Of a DNA stretch of 64,000 bases, positions 15,471 through 23,637 are shown in pieces (position 1 is the first letter of the stretch; each line of letters starts with the position of its first letter). Source of the stretch: CAVUPF01 sp963743285 (GTDB lineage Bacteria > Actinomycetota > Thermoleophilia > Solirubrobacterales > 70-9); the NCBI GenBank assembly GCA_963743285.1, contig CAVUPF010000001.1:62001-126000 (forward strand), given 5' to 3'. A program made the translations under genes and the position numbers. The notes beneath the pieces are model-generated. The model was not told the origin of the DNA, did not search any database, and was given only the letters and a program-made list of their open reading frames with translations.

Positions 15471-17690
15471 ATGACCGCTCCGCTCTACGCGATCGGCCGC
15501 TTTTGCTCGCGGCACCACTGGTCGACGATCGCGCTGTGGGTGGCTCTCGCCGTCGTCTTGGTCGTGCTAGGGCAGTCCTCTGGAGCCAAGACGAACAACA
15601 ACCTGACCCTGCCGGGCACCGACTCGACCAAGGCGACGGAACTACTGGAAGACCACCTGCCCGCACAGGCCTTCGGCAGCAATCCGCTGGTGATCGTCTC
15701 GCCGCACCGGAAGCTGACCGAACAGCGCTACGCGCAGGCGATCGATCAGACGGTGAAGCGGCTGGAAGGGATGCACGACGTCAACTCGGCCGTCAACCCG
15801 CTCAGCCCCCAGGGCGCCGCTTTCCTCTCCAAGGACCGCACGATCGCCTACATCCCGGTGGTGCTCGGCGTCGGCCCGGGCGAACTGACCGAAACCGAGG
15901 CGCAGGAAGTGCTCGATGCCGGCGGGCCGGCGAAGGCGGCCGGCCTTGAAACCTCGATCGGCAGCTACGTTGGTCAGCAGCTCTCCAAGCCCTCGACCGA
16001 GGTCAGCGAGGCGATCGGCATCGGCGCTGCGGTGATCATCCTCCTTTTCGCCTTCGGCACGGCGACCGCGATGATGCTGCCGATCATCTCGGCGCTGGTC
16101 GGCCTCGCCTGTGCGCTCTCGATCATCCGCCTCCTGGAGAGCTCGGTCCAGGTGCCAAGCGTCGCCGCGACCCTGGCGACGATGATCGGCCTCGGGGTGG
16201 GGCTCGACTACGCGCTGTTCATCGTCACACGCCACAAACTCCAGCTGCACGAAGGAATGGAGCTGGGCGAGTCGATCGCCCGCGCCACCGCGACGGCGGG
16301 GGGCGCTGTGGTCTTCGCCGGCTTCACCGTGGTGATCGCCCTCTGCTCGCTCGCCTTCGCCGGGATCCCGCTGGTCAGCACGCTCGGCTTCACGGCGGCG
16401 ATCGCGGTCGTGATCGCCGTCCTCGCCGCGGCGACGCTGCTGCCGGCGATGCTCGGGGCGCTCGGCCCCCGCATCAACTCGCTGCGGGTGAAGCTCGGCA
16501 AGACCCACCCCGACGACCATGAGCCGCACGGCTGGCGGCGCTGGGCGCAGGGAGTTGCCGATCGGCCGTGGCGCTCGGCGATCGCCGCACTCGCGGTCCT
16601 GATCGTGCTGGCGCTGCCGATCACCCAGCTCAAGCTGGGGCAGAACGACATCAGCGCGCTGCCCAAGTCAACGACGGCGCGCCAGGCCTACGACGGCCTC
16701 ACCAAGGGCTTTGGGCCGGGCTTCAACGGGCCGCTTTTGATCGCCTCCCAGTTCGGTGCCGCGGCGGAAGCCAAGCAGGTGCTGCCCGGCCTCGAGCACG
16801 CCATCCTCACCGCGCCGGATGTCTCCTCGATCTCCAACCCGACCATCGATAAGAACGGGACGGTAGCCGTCTTCAGCGCGATCGCGAAGTCGACGCCGTG
16901 GGACGACTCCACCGTCACCCTGGTCGAAGACCTGCGCGACACGGCGATCCCGAAGGCGCTAGCCGGCACCGCTGCGAAGGCCTACGTCGGCGGCCAGACA
17001 GCCGGCTACATCGACCTCGCCACGCAGATCGGGGACAAGCTGCCGCTGATGATCGGGATCGTCGTAGGCCTCAGCTTCATCGTGCTGCTGCTCGCCTTCC
17101 GCTCGCTGCTGGTGCCGATCAAGGCGGCGGCGATGAACCTGCTCAGTGTCGCCGCCGCATACGGGGTGGTGACCGCGGTCTTCCAGCTCGGCTGGGGCTG
17201 CTCGCTGATCGGCCTCGACCACTCGATCCCGATCGTCAGCTTCGTGCCGCTGCTGATGTTCGCGATCCTCTTCGGGCTCTCGATGGACTACGAGGTCTTC
17301 CTATTGACCCAGATGCGAGAGCACTACCAGCAGCACGGCGACGAGAAGCGGGCGGTGATCGAAGGGCTGGCCAACACGGGGCGGGTGATCACCTCGGCGG
17401 CGGCGATCATGGTCTGCGTCTTCACCAGCTTCGTGCTGAACGGCGACCCGGTGGTGAAGGAGTTCGGGGTGGGGCTGGCTGTCGCGATCGCGATCGACTC
17501 GACTCTGGTGCGCTGCCTGCTGGTGCCGGCGGTGATGGTTCTGCTCGGCCGTCGCGCCTGGTGGCTGCCGGGCTGGATGGAGCGGCTGGTGCCCCACGTC
17601 AGCATCGAGGGCGAGGACTACTTCGCCGCCCGCGACGCCAGGCTCGCCGCCGGTGCCCCAGCCGCCGAAGAGCCGGCGGGGAGCGCCTGA
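15471..17690 (+). CDS. MMPL/RND-family transporter
   Basis: A 739-residue RND-type transporter as in mycobacterial MmpL proteins, likely moving lipids or hydrophobic compounds out of the membrane. Two similar halves are visible: helix 1 then an extracytoplasmic domain (TNNNLTLPGTDSTKATELLE), a bundle of five helices with GLGVGLDYALFIVTRH (~240-255), a second external domain, and a second bundle with ILFGLSMDYEVFLLTQMRE (~595-613). The Asp-Tyr pairs in these helices are the conserved proton relay. ATG 15471 was chosen over an upstream extension because it directly precedes helix 1. Six bases separate it from pgsA, so the two are cotranscribed. Confidence 0.92.
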   Translation: MTAPLYAIGRFCSRHHWSTIALWVALAVVLVVLGQSSGAKTNNNLTLPGTDSTKATELLEDHLPAQAFGSNPLVIVSPHRKLTEQRYAQAIDQTVKRLEGMHDVNSAVNPLSPQGAAFLSKDRTIAYIPVVLGVGPGELTETEAQEVLDAGGPAKAAGLETSIGSYVGQQLSKPSTEVSEAIGIGAAVIILLFAFGTATAMMLPIISALVGLACALSIIRLLESSVQVPSVAATLATMIGLGVGLDYALFIVTRHKLQLHEGMELGESIARATATAGGAVVFAGFTVVIALCSLAFAGIPLVSTLGFTAAIAVVIAVLAAATLLPAMLGALGPRINSLRVKLGKTHPDDHEPHGWRRWAQGVADRPWRSAIAALAVLIVLALPITQLKLGQNDISALPKSTTARQAYDGLTKGFGPGFNGPLLIASQFGAAAEAKQVLPGLEHAILTAPDVSSISNPTIDKNGTVAVFSAIAKSTPWDDSTVTLVEDLRDTAIPKALAGTAAKAYVGGQTAGYIDLATQIGDKLPLMIGIVVGLSFIVLLLAFRSLLVPIKAAAMNLLSVAAAYGVVTAVFQLGWGCSLIGLDHSIPIVSFVPLLMFAILFGLSMDYEVFLLTQMREHYQQHGDEKRAVIEGLANTGRVITSAAAIMVCVFTSFVLNGDPVVKEFGVGLAVAIAIDSTLVRCLLVPAVMVLLGRRAWWLPGWMERLVPHVSIEGEDYFAARDARLAAGAPAAEEPAGSA

Positions 17691-17696
17691 GCGGGT

Positions 17697-18257
17697 ATGT
17701 TCCCGCTCAACCTTCCCAACGCGCTGACGCTGCTGCGGATCCTCGCGGTGCCGGTCGTCGTCGTGGCGCTTTTGGGGGAGACTCCGAACGGCGACGCACT
17801 CGCCGCCGCGGTCTTCGCATTGGCGGCGCTGACCGATGGCCTCGACGGCTACTTCGCCCGCTCCCGCGACGCCGTTACGGCCTTCGGCAAGCTGATGGAC
17901 CCGCTCGCCGACAAGCTGCTGATCACCGCCGCGCTGATCTCCCTCGTCTCACTGCACCGCCTCGACGCCTGGGTGGCGATGGTGATCATCGCCCGCGAGA
18001 TAGCCGTCACCGCCCTGCGCGCGATCGCCGCCGAGCGTGGCGTCGTGATCGCGGCCAGCTGGCTCGGCAAGGTGAAGACGGTGCTCCAGATCGCCGCCGT
18101 CTTTGCCCTGATCGCCGCCTACCCGACGCCCGTCTGGGTCGATGCCCTCGTCTATGTGGCGCTCGCCGTCACCGTGATCAGCGGCGCCGACTACTTCTTC
18201 GGCATCCGCCGCCGCCTGGCAGAGCCCAGGCCGGCTCGGCCGAGCCGGCCTGCCTAG
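17697..18257 (+). CDS. pgsA: CDP-diacylglycerol--glycerol-3-phosphate 3-phosphatidyltransferase
   Basis: Makes phosphatidylglycerol-phosphate in the membrane, the first step to phosphatidylglycerol and cardiolipin. 186 residues with about five helices. The CDP-alcohol phosphotransferase signature D-G-x2-D-G-x2-A-R-x8-G-x3-D-x3-D is complete (D47, D50, D68, D72). The N-terminus FPLNLPNALTLLRI is typical for PgsA. A Pro/Arg-rich tail (residues ~174-186) is extra. Placed six bases behind the MMPL gene, so probably cotranscribed. Confidence 0.92.
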   Translation: MFPLNLPNALTLLRILAVPVVVVALLGETPNGDALAAAVFALAALTDGLDGYFARSRDAVTAFGKLMDPLADKLLITAALISLVSLHRLDAWVAMVIIAREIAVTALRAIAAERGVVIAASWLGKVKTVLQIAAVFALIAAYPTPVWVDALVYVALAVTVISGADYFFGIRRRLAEPRPARPSRPA

Positions 18258-18507
18258 GCTCAATGCCGTTAACTTAAGGCACAAGGACGCGTCCGCTCTC
18301 GGTTCAAAGGAGCAGCCAGCCAACGTACAACCTTGACTTTCGCTCGCCGTCGCTTTCGCTTCGATGCGAGCGGCACTCGCTAACCCTGACGATCGCGACT
18401 CAAGAAACCTGCTCTCCAACTCCAAGAAGAATGCATCAAGCAGGCGCGCTCGAACTGTCGCCGTTTGAAACTGTCACGTAGATATCTGGCCGCCTCATTT
18501 TCGCTAC

Positions 18508-19131
18508 CTATTGGCTCGGAGTAACCGCCGGCGCGTGTCTGATCGGCGGGAGCGCGGCCGCGGCTGGCGGAACGGGAAGCGCGGCCGGCTGCTCGGGCTT
18601 GCCCCGGGCTCCAAACTCGGCAATGCGATGCCACCAGGACACCCGCCGCTCGATCAGATGGTCGACGCAGAAGCGGCTCGGAGCGGTTTCGTAGTCAAGC
18701 GCAAGCAGCCCCATAAACACGACGGCGTAGATCACCGCTGTGCCGATATCTGTCGAGCTGCTCGAGTAGGGCCCGCCGAAGCCCTCACCCACCGCCCAGA
18801 TCAAGACGCTGAAGAGCGCGGCGCCGAGGTAGGTGAACTTGCGCGCGAAGCCGACCAGCACAGCGGCCGCGATCAGGGTCTCGATCACCGCGGTCGAGTA
18901 AGCAAAGAAGCCAGAGTTGGAAGCGACGCTGCTCATCCAGAAGTGAAACCAGCCGTGCAGCCATCCGGGCTGCCCCTGGGCGGCTTCCCTCACCATTGAC
19001 GTCAATCCACTGCGGAAGGCGGGCTCCCACTTGAGGGCGGCGTCGATCAACCAGATCAACCCAAAGGCGATTCGAAACACGTCCTTCGGGCGACAGTGAG
19101 CGCGAACGCGTTGCACGATTCCAGCGGCCAA
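18508..19131 (-). CDS. DoxX-like integral membrane protein
   Basis: 207 residues with four to five predicted helices: RIAFGLIWLIDAALKW near the start, FFAYSTAVIETLIAAAVLVGF, LGAALFSVLIWAVGEGFGGP and TAVIYAVVFMGLLALD. This layout matches DoxX/DoxD-like membrane proteins, whose biochemical role is mostly unknown. The C-terminal ~50 residues are Pro/Ala-rich and probably cytoplasmic. Starts at ATG 19131. No neighbour suggests a function. Confidence 0.65.
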   Translation of the reverse strand: MAAGIVQRVRAHCRPKDVFRIAFGLIWLIDAALKWEPAFRSGLTSMVREAAQGQPGWLHGWFHFWMSSVASNSGFFAYSTAVIETLIAAAVLVGFARKFTYLGAALFSVLIWAVGEGFGGPYSSSSTDIGTAVIYAVVFMGLLALDYETAPSRFCVDHLIERRVSWWHRIAEFGARGKPEQPAALPVPPAAAALPPIRHAPAVTPSQ

Positions 19132-19502
19132 GAGTGGCCTCCAAGCGGGCTCTGTGCCTCGATCGACCGAGTCTCCACCGCAGAGTCTTATCGGTGGAGG
19201 CCCCTGTCGCTGCGGAATGAGATTCCTTGGGCTCCAGGGACGGGGTTAGTGACGGGCAATGTATCAAGTATTCATGAATATTGATTCTCGAATATCTGAG
19301 TAAGGATCAGTCCGCCACGATGGTCCAGACCGAGTTCGACCGAGGCCCTGAAGCGAGCGGCCCGCTATTGGTGCGCAAGTGGATGTCCCCACCGCACTGA
19401 CTCGACGCTCGAGTTGGACGAACAGCGAAAACCAGTGCTTCGTGTGGGCTGGCTGCTCCTCTGAGCCGAGAGCGGAAGCGCGCTGAGCCTTAAGTCACGG
19501 TG
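19132..19502. other. 371-bp intergenic stretch with one AT-rich palindrome
   Basis: No gene seen. It contains TATTCATGAATA (19269-19280), a perfect 12-bp palindrome followed by ATTGATTCTCGAATATC. It lies 138 bp upstream of the DoxX-like gene and resembles an ArsR- or MarR-type operator. Its regulator is unknown. Confidence 0.4.
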
Positions 19503-20504
19503 TCAGGCCCTCGGCGCCTCCAACCACTCGCGCATCGTCAGATGGCGGCGCTGGTGCTCACCGCTTTCCAGCTCCCCGCGCAGGTCGCCGAAGAGCCCGT
19601 AGCGCTCGGCGACGACGTTGTGGCGGTGGATCGTCTCCAGGTTCTCCTGGCGGGCCATCACGAACGCCTCAGCTGGCATCTCGGGAAAGCCGGCGAGAAC
19701 CTGGCGCACCATCTCTCGCACGCAGTCCTCGACGAAGCGCGGCTGGGAGTGCGCCTTGGCGACGACGGCCAGCTCGTCGGGGCGCTTCATCAGCTCATAG
19801 ATCTCAGAGCTCATCGAGTTCTCGACGATCCGCAGCAGCTCCGGTGCGTCGAGCCACGTCTCCCCGCCCTCCGGGCAGCCGAGGTACAGCGTGCCGATCC
19901 CGCGCTGGTTGTGGGTGGCGATCGGCACCGCCTCGAGCGCCTGCTCCACCTGCTCGGGATCGAAGCCACGCTCGGCCAGACGCTCGCGGGCCAGCCCGGC
20001 GACCATCTCCTGCGCGCACGGGCAGGCTGTCATCCCCTGGGCCTGGACGCCGGTCAGCGTTCGCGTCCCCCGCTCGGAAGCGACTGCGGTGCCGAACAGG
20101 ACGTAGATCTCCTGGGTGCGCTGCCCGGTCGCGGGGGTCGACACCGTCTCGGGGTAGCGCGCCGTGACGGAGACCTCGGCCCTCAGGCCGGCCTGGCGCT
20201 CGCGCACCCGCTGGGCGATGTGGGCGGCGAGGACCTCGGCGCGGAAGGCCTCACGCAGAACCACCTCGTCGATCGCCTCGCCGACGATCTCCTCGAAGCG
20301 GGACATGTGGACGCCGGCCTGGCGTGGGCTGAGGTCGACAAAGCACTCGAAGTCGGCGTAGAAGAGGTTCTCGACCCCGTCCGCCTTCACCCGGATCACC
20401 TTCTCGACCCCGGTGACGCCGACCCGCGAGAGGCTGACCTGGGTGGCAGGGACGGAGGCCTGCACGTCGGGCGCCGCAGGGCTGGTGGTCGTCCGGCTAG
20501 CCAT
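19503..20504 (-). CDS. folE2: GTP cyclohydrolase FolE2/MptA type
   Basis: A 333-residue COG1469 enzyme that converts GTP to dihydroneopterin triphosphate (FolE2) or, in archaeal relatives, to the cyclic phosphate (MptA); it feeds folate or related pterins. Conserved stretches are DLSPRQAGVHMSRFEE, QAQGMTACPCAQEMV with the metal-binding Cys, ATHNQRGIG, and EDCVREMVRQVL. Starts at ATG 20504. Divergent from the primary sigma-factor gene with 112 bp between. A pterin carbinolamine dehydratase lies 21 kb away (41293). Confidence 0.93.
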   Translation of the reverse strand: MASRTTTSPAAPDVQASVPATQVSLSRVGVTGVEKVIRVKADGVENLFYADFECFVDLSPRQAGVHMSRFEEIVGEAIDEVVLREAFRAEVLAAHIAQRVRERQAGLRAEVSVTARYPETVSTPATGQRTQEIYVLFGTAVASERGTRTLTGVQAQGMTACPCAQEMVAGLARERLAERGFDPEQVEQALEAVPIATHNQRGIGTLYLGCPEGGETWLDAPELLRIVENSMSSEIYELMKRPDELAVVAKAHSQPRFVEDCVREMVRQVLAGFPEMPAEAFVMARQENLETIHRHNVVAERYGLFGDLRGELESGEHQRRHLTMREWLEAPRA

Positions 20505-20551
20505 CTACTTATGAAGGGTAGGCAACCCGGCGCCCGGCGGGCAGCGCCGCC

Positions 20552-20579
20552 TCGATGCAAAGGATTCTCCGCCTATACT
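20552..20579 (+). promoter_or_regulatory. candidate promoter for rpoD
   Basis: TATACT at 20574-20579 fits a -10 element, with TCGATG at 20552-20557 sixteen bases upstream as a weak -35. It lies ~38 bp before the sigma-factor ATG. Supported only by position and sequence similarity. Confidence 0.35.
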
Positions 20580-20616
20580 TCGGCGCGGCCGGAGCTTCAG
20601 GGCCGGCCCCCCGGGA

Positions 20617-21786
20617 ATGGGGGAGAGGGTTGCACCGGAGGCAGTAGAGATCGAATCGTTAGGGACGGTCCCGGAGGGGTTGGATGAGGATTCGGGCGAA
20701 CAGCCCTTCGCGGACTCCGAGGAGCTTCGCGGACTGATCGTGCTGGGGCGGGAGCGCGGCTATCTGACCTTCGAGCAGATCGCCGCCACCCTCGAGGAGG
20801 TCGAGGTGACCAAGGAGCAGGTCGCCAGCCTCCACAGCCACTTGGTCGAGCACGGCATTGACGTGATCGCCCAGGACGGCGTCAGCGCCTACAAGGAACA
20901 GCGCGGGGCGGAGACGAGCAACGGCCAGCCGAAGAAGCCGGAGCTGGACCTGACTGTCGAGCCCAGCCTCGACTCGCTGCGCCTCTACCTGCGCTCGATC
21001 GGCCAGGTCGATCTGCTGACCGCCGCGCAGGAGATCGAGTTGGCGAAGCGGATCGAGCGCGGCGACATGCTCGCGAAGCGCCAGATGGTGGAGGCGAACC
21101 TGCGCCTTGTGGTCTCGATCGCGAAAGGCTATCTGGGACGCGGGCTGAGCTTCCTCGACCTGATCCAGGAGGGCTCGCTGGGGCTGATTCGAGCTGTGGA
21201 GAAGTTCGACTACCGCCGCGGCTACAAGTTCTCCACCTATGCGACTTGGTGGATTCGCCAGGCGGTGACCCGGGCGATCGCCGACAAGGCGCGGACGATC
21301 CGAATTCCGGTCCACATGGTCGAGAAGCTGAACCGGGTCGCCCACGTCGAACGCCAGTTGGTGCAGAAACTGGGCCGCGAGCCCGAGCCGACCGAGATCG
21401 CCGAGGAGCTACGTTGGTCGGTCCGCGACGTGCGCGACATCCTGCGGGTGGCGCAGCTGCCGGTCTCGCTGGAGAAACCGGTCGGCGATGAGGACGAATC
21501 CGAGCTGGGCGACTTCGTCGCCGATGACGCCGTCGCGGAGCCGTTCGAGGAGGCGAGCGAGCACCTGCAAAAGGAGGGGGTGCGGAAGGCCCTGAACGCC
21601 CTGCCCGAGCGGGAGCGGCAGGTGATCGAGCTGCGCTACGGCCTCTCGGGCCTGGAGCCGCTGACGCTTGAGGAGGTCGGCCGCACCTTCGGCGTCACCC
21701 GCGAGCGCATCCGCCAGATAGAGAACAACACGCTGAAAAAGCTAAAGCGCCTGCCCGAGGCGCAGATGCTGCGCGAAGCCGGTTAG
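20617..21786 (+). CDS. rpoD: primary RNA polymerase sigma factor (RpoD/SigA)
   Basis: A 389-residue group 1 sigma factor. Region 1.1-like N-terminus (~30-85), region 1.2 SLRLYLRSIGQVDLLTAAQEIELAKRI is at ~125-151, region 2 contains DLIQEGSLGLIRAVEKFDYR and FSTYATWWIRQAVTRAI, region 3 IPVHMVEKLNRV, and region 4 LEEVGRTFGVTRERIRQIE with the helix-turn-helix. All parts needed for housekeeping promoter recognition are present. ATG 20617 is the first start in frame after the presumed promoter. Its stop codon overlaps the stop of the convergent ddn gene by two bases. Confidence 0.96.
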   Translation: MGERVAPEAVEIESLGTVPEGLDEDSGEQPFADSEELRGLIVLGRERGYLTFEQIAATLEEVEVTKEQVASLHSHLVEHGIDVIAQDGVSAYKEQRGAETSNGQPKKPELDLTVEPSLDSLRLYLRSIGQVDLLTAAQEIELAKRIERGDMLAKRQMVEANLRLVVSIAKGYLGRGLSFLDLIQEGSLGLIRAVEKFDYRRGYKFSTYATWWIRQAVTRAIADKARTIRIPVHMVEKLNRVAHVERQLVQKLGREPEPTEIAEELRWSVRDVRDILRVAQLPVSLEKPVGDEDESELGDFVADDAVAEPFEEASEHLQKEGVRKALNALPERERQVIELRYGLSGLEPLTLEEVGRTFGVTRERIRQIENNTLKKLKRLPEAQMLREAG

Positions 21787-22241
21787 CGCGGCTCCAAGAC
21801 GAAGAGCGCGATGTCGCGGCTGGTCTTGCTCTCGTAATCATCGAATCCCGCGTACTGCTGGTTGGCTTTGCGCCATAGCTCGATCCGCTCCTCGCCCGCG
21901 GCGACCCGGGCCCTCACCCGGCGGCGTGCGCGGCCGACCTCGACCTCGGCGTCGGGGTTCGCTTTCAGGTTGAGCGACCATGCCGGGGCGCTGGCGTTGC
22001 CGGCATTGGAGCCGATCACGATCAGCCGCTCGCCATCTGCCAGGTAGAGGACCGGCGCGGTCCTCGGCTCTCCCGACTTGCGCCCGGTGGTGGTGAGCAG
22101 CAGCACCGGCGCCTTGCCGACCTTCCCCATCAGTCGCCCGCCCGAAGCCCTGTACAGGGGCACGTTCAGCTTCCCCGTCCACCGCAGCCCGGTCGCGCCG
22201 AGCGACATCGAGAAGCGCGCCCAAGTCCTGTCGTCGATCAC
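21783..22241 (-). CDS. F420-dependent (Ddn-type) oxidoreductase
   Basis: A 152-residue protein of the deazaflavin-dependent nitroreductase family (split beta-barrel, FDOR). Characteristic stretches are PLYRASGGRLMGKVGKAPVLLLTTTGRKSGEPRT (given here across residues ~29-62), PVLYLADGERLIVIGSNAG and PAWSLNLKANPDAEVEVG. Relatives such as mycobacterial Ddn use reduced F420 to reduce quinones or nitroaromatics. The N-terminus is somewhat longer than in the minimal family. It is convergent with rpoD; the two stop codons share bases 21784-21785. Confidence 0.88.
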   Translation of the reverse strand: MIDDRTWARFSMSLGATGLRWTGKLNVPLYRASGGRLMGKVGKAPVLLLTTTGRKSGEPRTAPVLYLADGERLIVIGSNAGNASAPAWSLNLKANPDAEVEVGRARRRVRARVAAGEERIELWRKANQQYAGFDDYESKTSRDIALFVLEPR

Positions 22242-22331
22242 CGTGGCGAGTATCGCACCCGTCAGAGGCGCCTGGCTACCCTTGGTATCGCGTCAAGGAG
22301 AAACGGCGCCCGCGGATGCCAGGAGCGTAGA

Positions 22332-22721
22332 GTGCCGCCAATGGCCGGGCCCCACCCCTTCCGTCGCGCCGCTGAAGCGAAGGATCTTGAGCTGCTGAGC
22401 GAGACGCTGCGCGAGGACGTCGTCCTGCACAGTCCGGTCCTCTTCCGCGGCTTCGAGGGCCGCGGAGCCGTGATCGAGGTCCTCGCTCAGGTCGCCGAGA
22501 CGCTGGAGGGCCTCACCTACGTTGACGAGCTGACCGACAAGCGAAGCGTCGCGCTGCGCTTCAAGGCCAGGGTCGGAGACCGCGAGCTGGAGGGCATCGA
22601 CTTCCTCGAGCTCGACGAGGAGGGCCGGGTCGCCGAGCTGACCGTTTTCATGCGCCCGATGTCCGCTCTGACCCGCTTCAACGAGCAGATGGTCGAGCGA
22701 CTCGGCGTTTCCTCGGGGTAG
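22332..22721 (+). CDS. NTF2-like (SnoaL-type) domain protein
   Basis: 129 residues with the order of an NTF2-like fold: HPFRRAAEAKDLELLSETL, DVVLHSPVLFRGFEGR, VALRFKARVGDRELEGIDFLELDEEGRVAELTVFMRP. This matches the domain used by ketosteroid isomerase- and SnoaL-like proteins, but the catalytic residue pattern is not decisive. Start at GTG/ATG near 22332; a second Met four residues in is possible. Stands alone between ddn and the nuclease gene. Confidence 0.7.
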   Translation: MPPMAGPHPFRRAAEAKDLELLSETLREDVVLHSPVLFRGFEGRGAVIEVLAQVAETLEGLTYVDELTDKRSVALRFKARVGDRELEGIDFLELDEEGRVAELTVFMRPMSALTRFNEQMVERLGVSSG

Positions 22722-22783
22722 GGAACTTGACCTCTTGGTTGTGGTCGAGGCGGGATGACTGAGCCTCCATTCCGTCCGCTTGA

Positions 22784-22795
22784 GAACATATGTTC
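22784..22795. promoter_or_regulatory. SOS box (LexA-type operator)
   Basis: GAACATATGTTC is a perfect 12-bp palindrome matching the LexA (DinR-type) operator of Gram-positive bacteria and actinomycetes. It ends five bases before the GTG start of the nuclease-domain gene, indicating DNA-damage control of that gene. Confidence 0.8.
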
Positions 22796-22800
22796 GTAGT

Positions 22801-23574
22801 GTGAAACGGAGAATCAACCGACAAGAGCAGGGTGACCTCGGAGAGGCGTCTGCGATCGAGTGGCTCACCAGCGTCGGTGCAACGGTGTTGATCCCTTTCG
22901 GCCACAGCCCGGACTTCGACCTCGTTGCCTACGCCAACGGGCGGTTGCTGCGGGTTCAGGTCAAGACTTCAACCCAGCGCGTGACGACCGCAGATGGGCA
23001 TGCGCGCAGCGCAGTCGCACTCGCGACGAGCGGCGGGAATCAGAGCTGGAGTGGAACTGCGAAGAAGATCGATCCAGCTCGCTTCGAGTACCTCTTCGCG
23101 CTTACCGGCGACGGCCGGCGATGGTTCATCCCGTCCATGATGCTCGAGGCTTGGAGCTCGATCACGCTCGGAGGCCCCAAGTACTCGGAGTTCGAGATCG
23201 AGCCGGGACCCTCGATCGATCGGCTCGTGTACGGTGAAGACCGGCCTATAGAATCGCCATCCAGGCTGGGGGAGTATCCAAGCGGTCAACGGACGGCGCC
23301 TGTAAAGCGTCAGGCTCTGCCTTCGCAGGTTCGAATCCTGCCTCCCCCATTCCGATCGCGGCCAGGATTCCAGCCCACAAAGTATGAGCGTACGCTGGGA
23401 CGCAGCGGCCAGGCGATCATCAACCAGAAGCGTCGGGTGACGCTCCCACAGCAGGTGTGCACAAGGGCGCGCTTGCAGGACGGCGACCGTCTTCGCGTAA
23501 GCAGTGACGGCGACGGTCGGGTCATGATCGAACGCATCGAGCCGCCTCCCGCCTCGACAGCGCCCGGCTGGTAG
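22801..23574 (+). CDS. PD-(D/E)XK-family nuclease-like protein, frame continues through tRNA-Tyr into an AbrB-like domain
   Basis: Start chosen at GTG 22801 (product MKRRINRQEQGDLGEAS). Residues ~10-150 match the group I intron-endonuclease-like PD-(D/E)XK family: GEASAIEWLTSVGATVLIPF, GHSPDFDLVAYANGRLLRVQVKTS with the catalytic Asp and the QVK. The frame does not stop there: it runs through the whole tRNA-Tyr gene at 23268-23349 (translated as GEYPSGQRTAPVKRQALPSQ) and on into GQAIINQKRRVTLPQQV..ARLQDGDRLRV, an AbrB/MazE-like swapped-hairpin DNA-binding domain that has no start codon of its own in frame. Either the two domains form one protein encoded across a tRNA, or the C-terminal part is a relic. 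SOS-controlled (see 22784). Confidence 0.65.
   Translation: MKRRINRQEQGDLGEASAIEWLTSVGATVLIPFGHSPDFDLVAYANGRLLRVQVKTSTQRVTTADGHARSAVALATSGGNQSWSGTAKKIDPARFEYLFALTGDGRRWFIPSMMLEAWSSITLGGPKYSEFEIEPGPSIDRLVYGEDRPIESPSRLGEYPSGQRTAPVKRQALPSQVRILPPPFRSRPGFQPTKYERTLGRSGQAIINQKRRVTLPQQVCTRARLQDGDRLRVSSDGDGRVMIERIEPPPASTAPGW
23268..23349 (+). tRNA. tRNA-Tyr(GTA)
   Basis: 82-nt class II tRNA. Acceptor GGGGGAG/CTCCCCC, anticodon arm GGCGC-CTGTAAA-GCGTC with anticodon GTA, long variable arm AGGCTCTGCCTT region, T-arm GCAGG-TTCGAAT-CCTGC and discriminator A. The whole gene lies inside an open reading frame on the same strand. Confidence 0.96.
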
Positions 23575-23637
23575 CGGGCGCCACTCCGGTGCGGCTAAGG
23601 AAGTGAATGACCTGCGCCGCGGGCTTACGATGCGCGA

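Noticed and set aside
19500..20687. 395-codon plus-strand frame opposite folE2
   Set aside because: Mirror of a well-conserved FolE2 gene; Arg/Leu/His-rich shadow with no family similarity.
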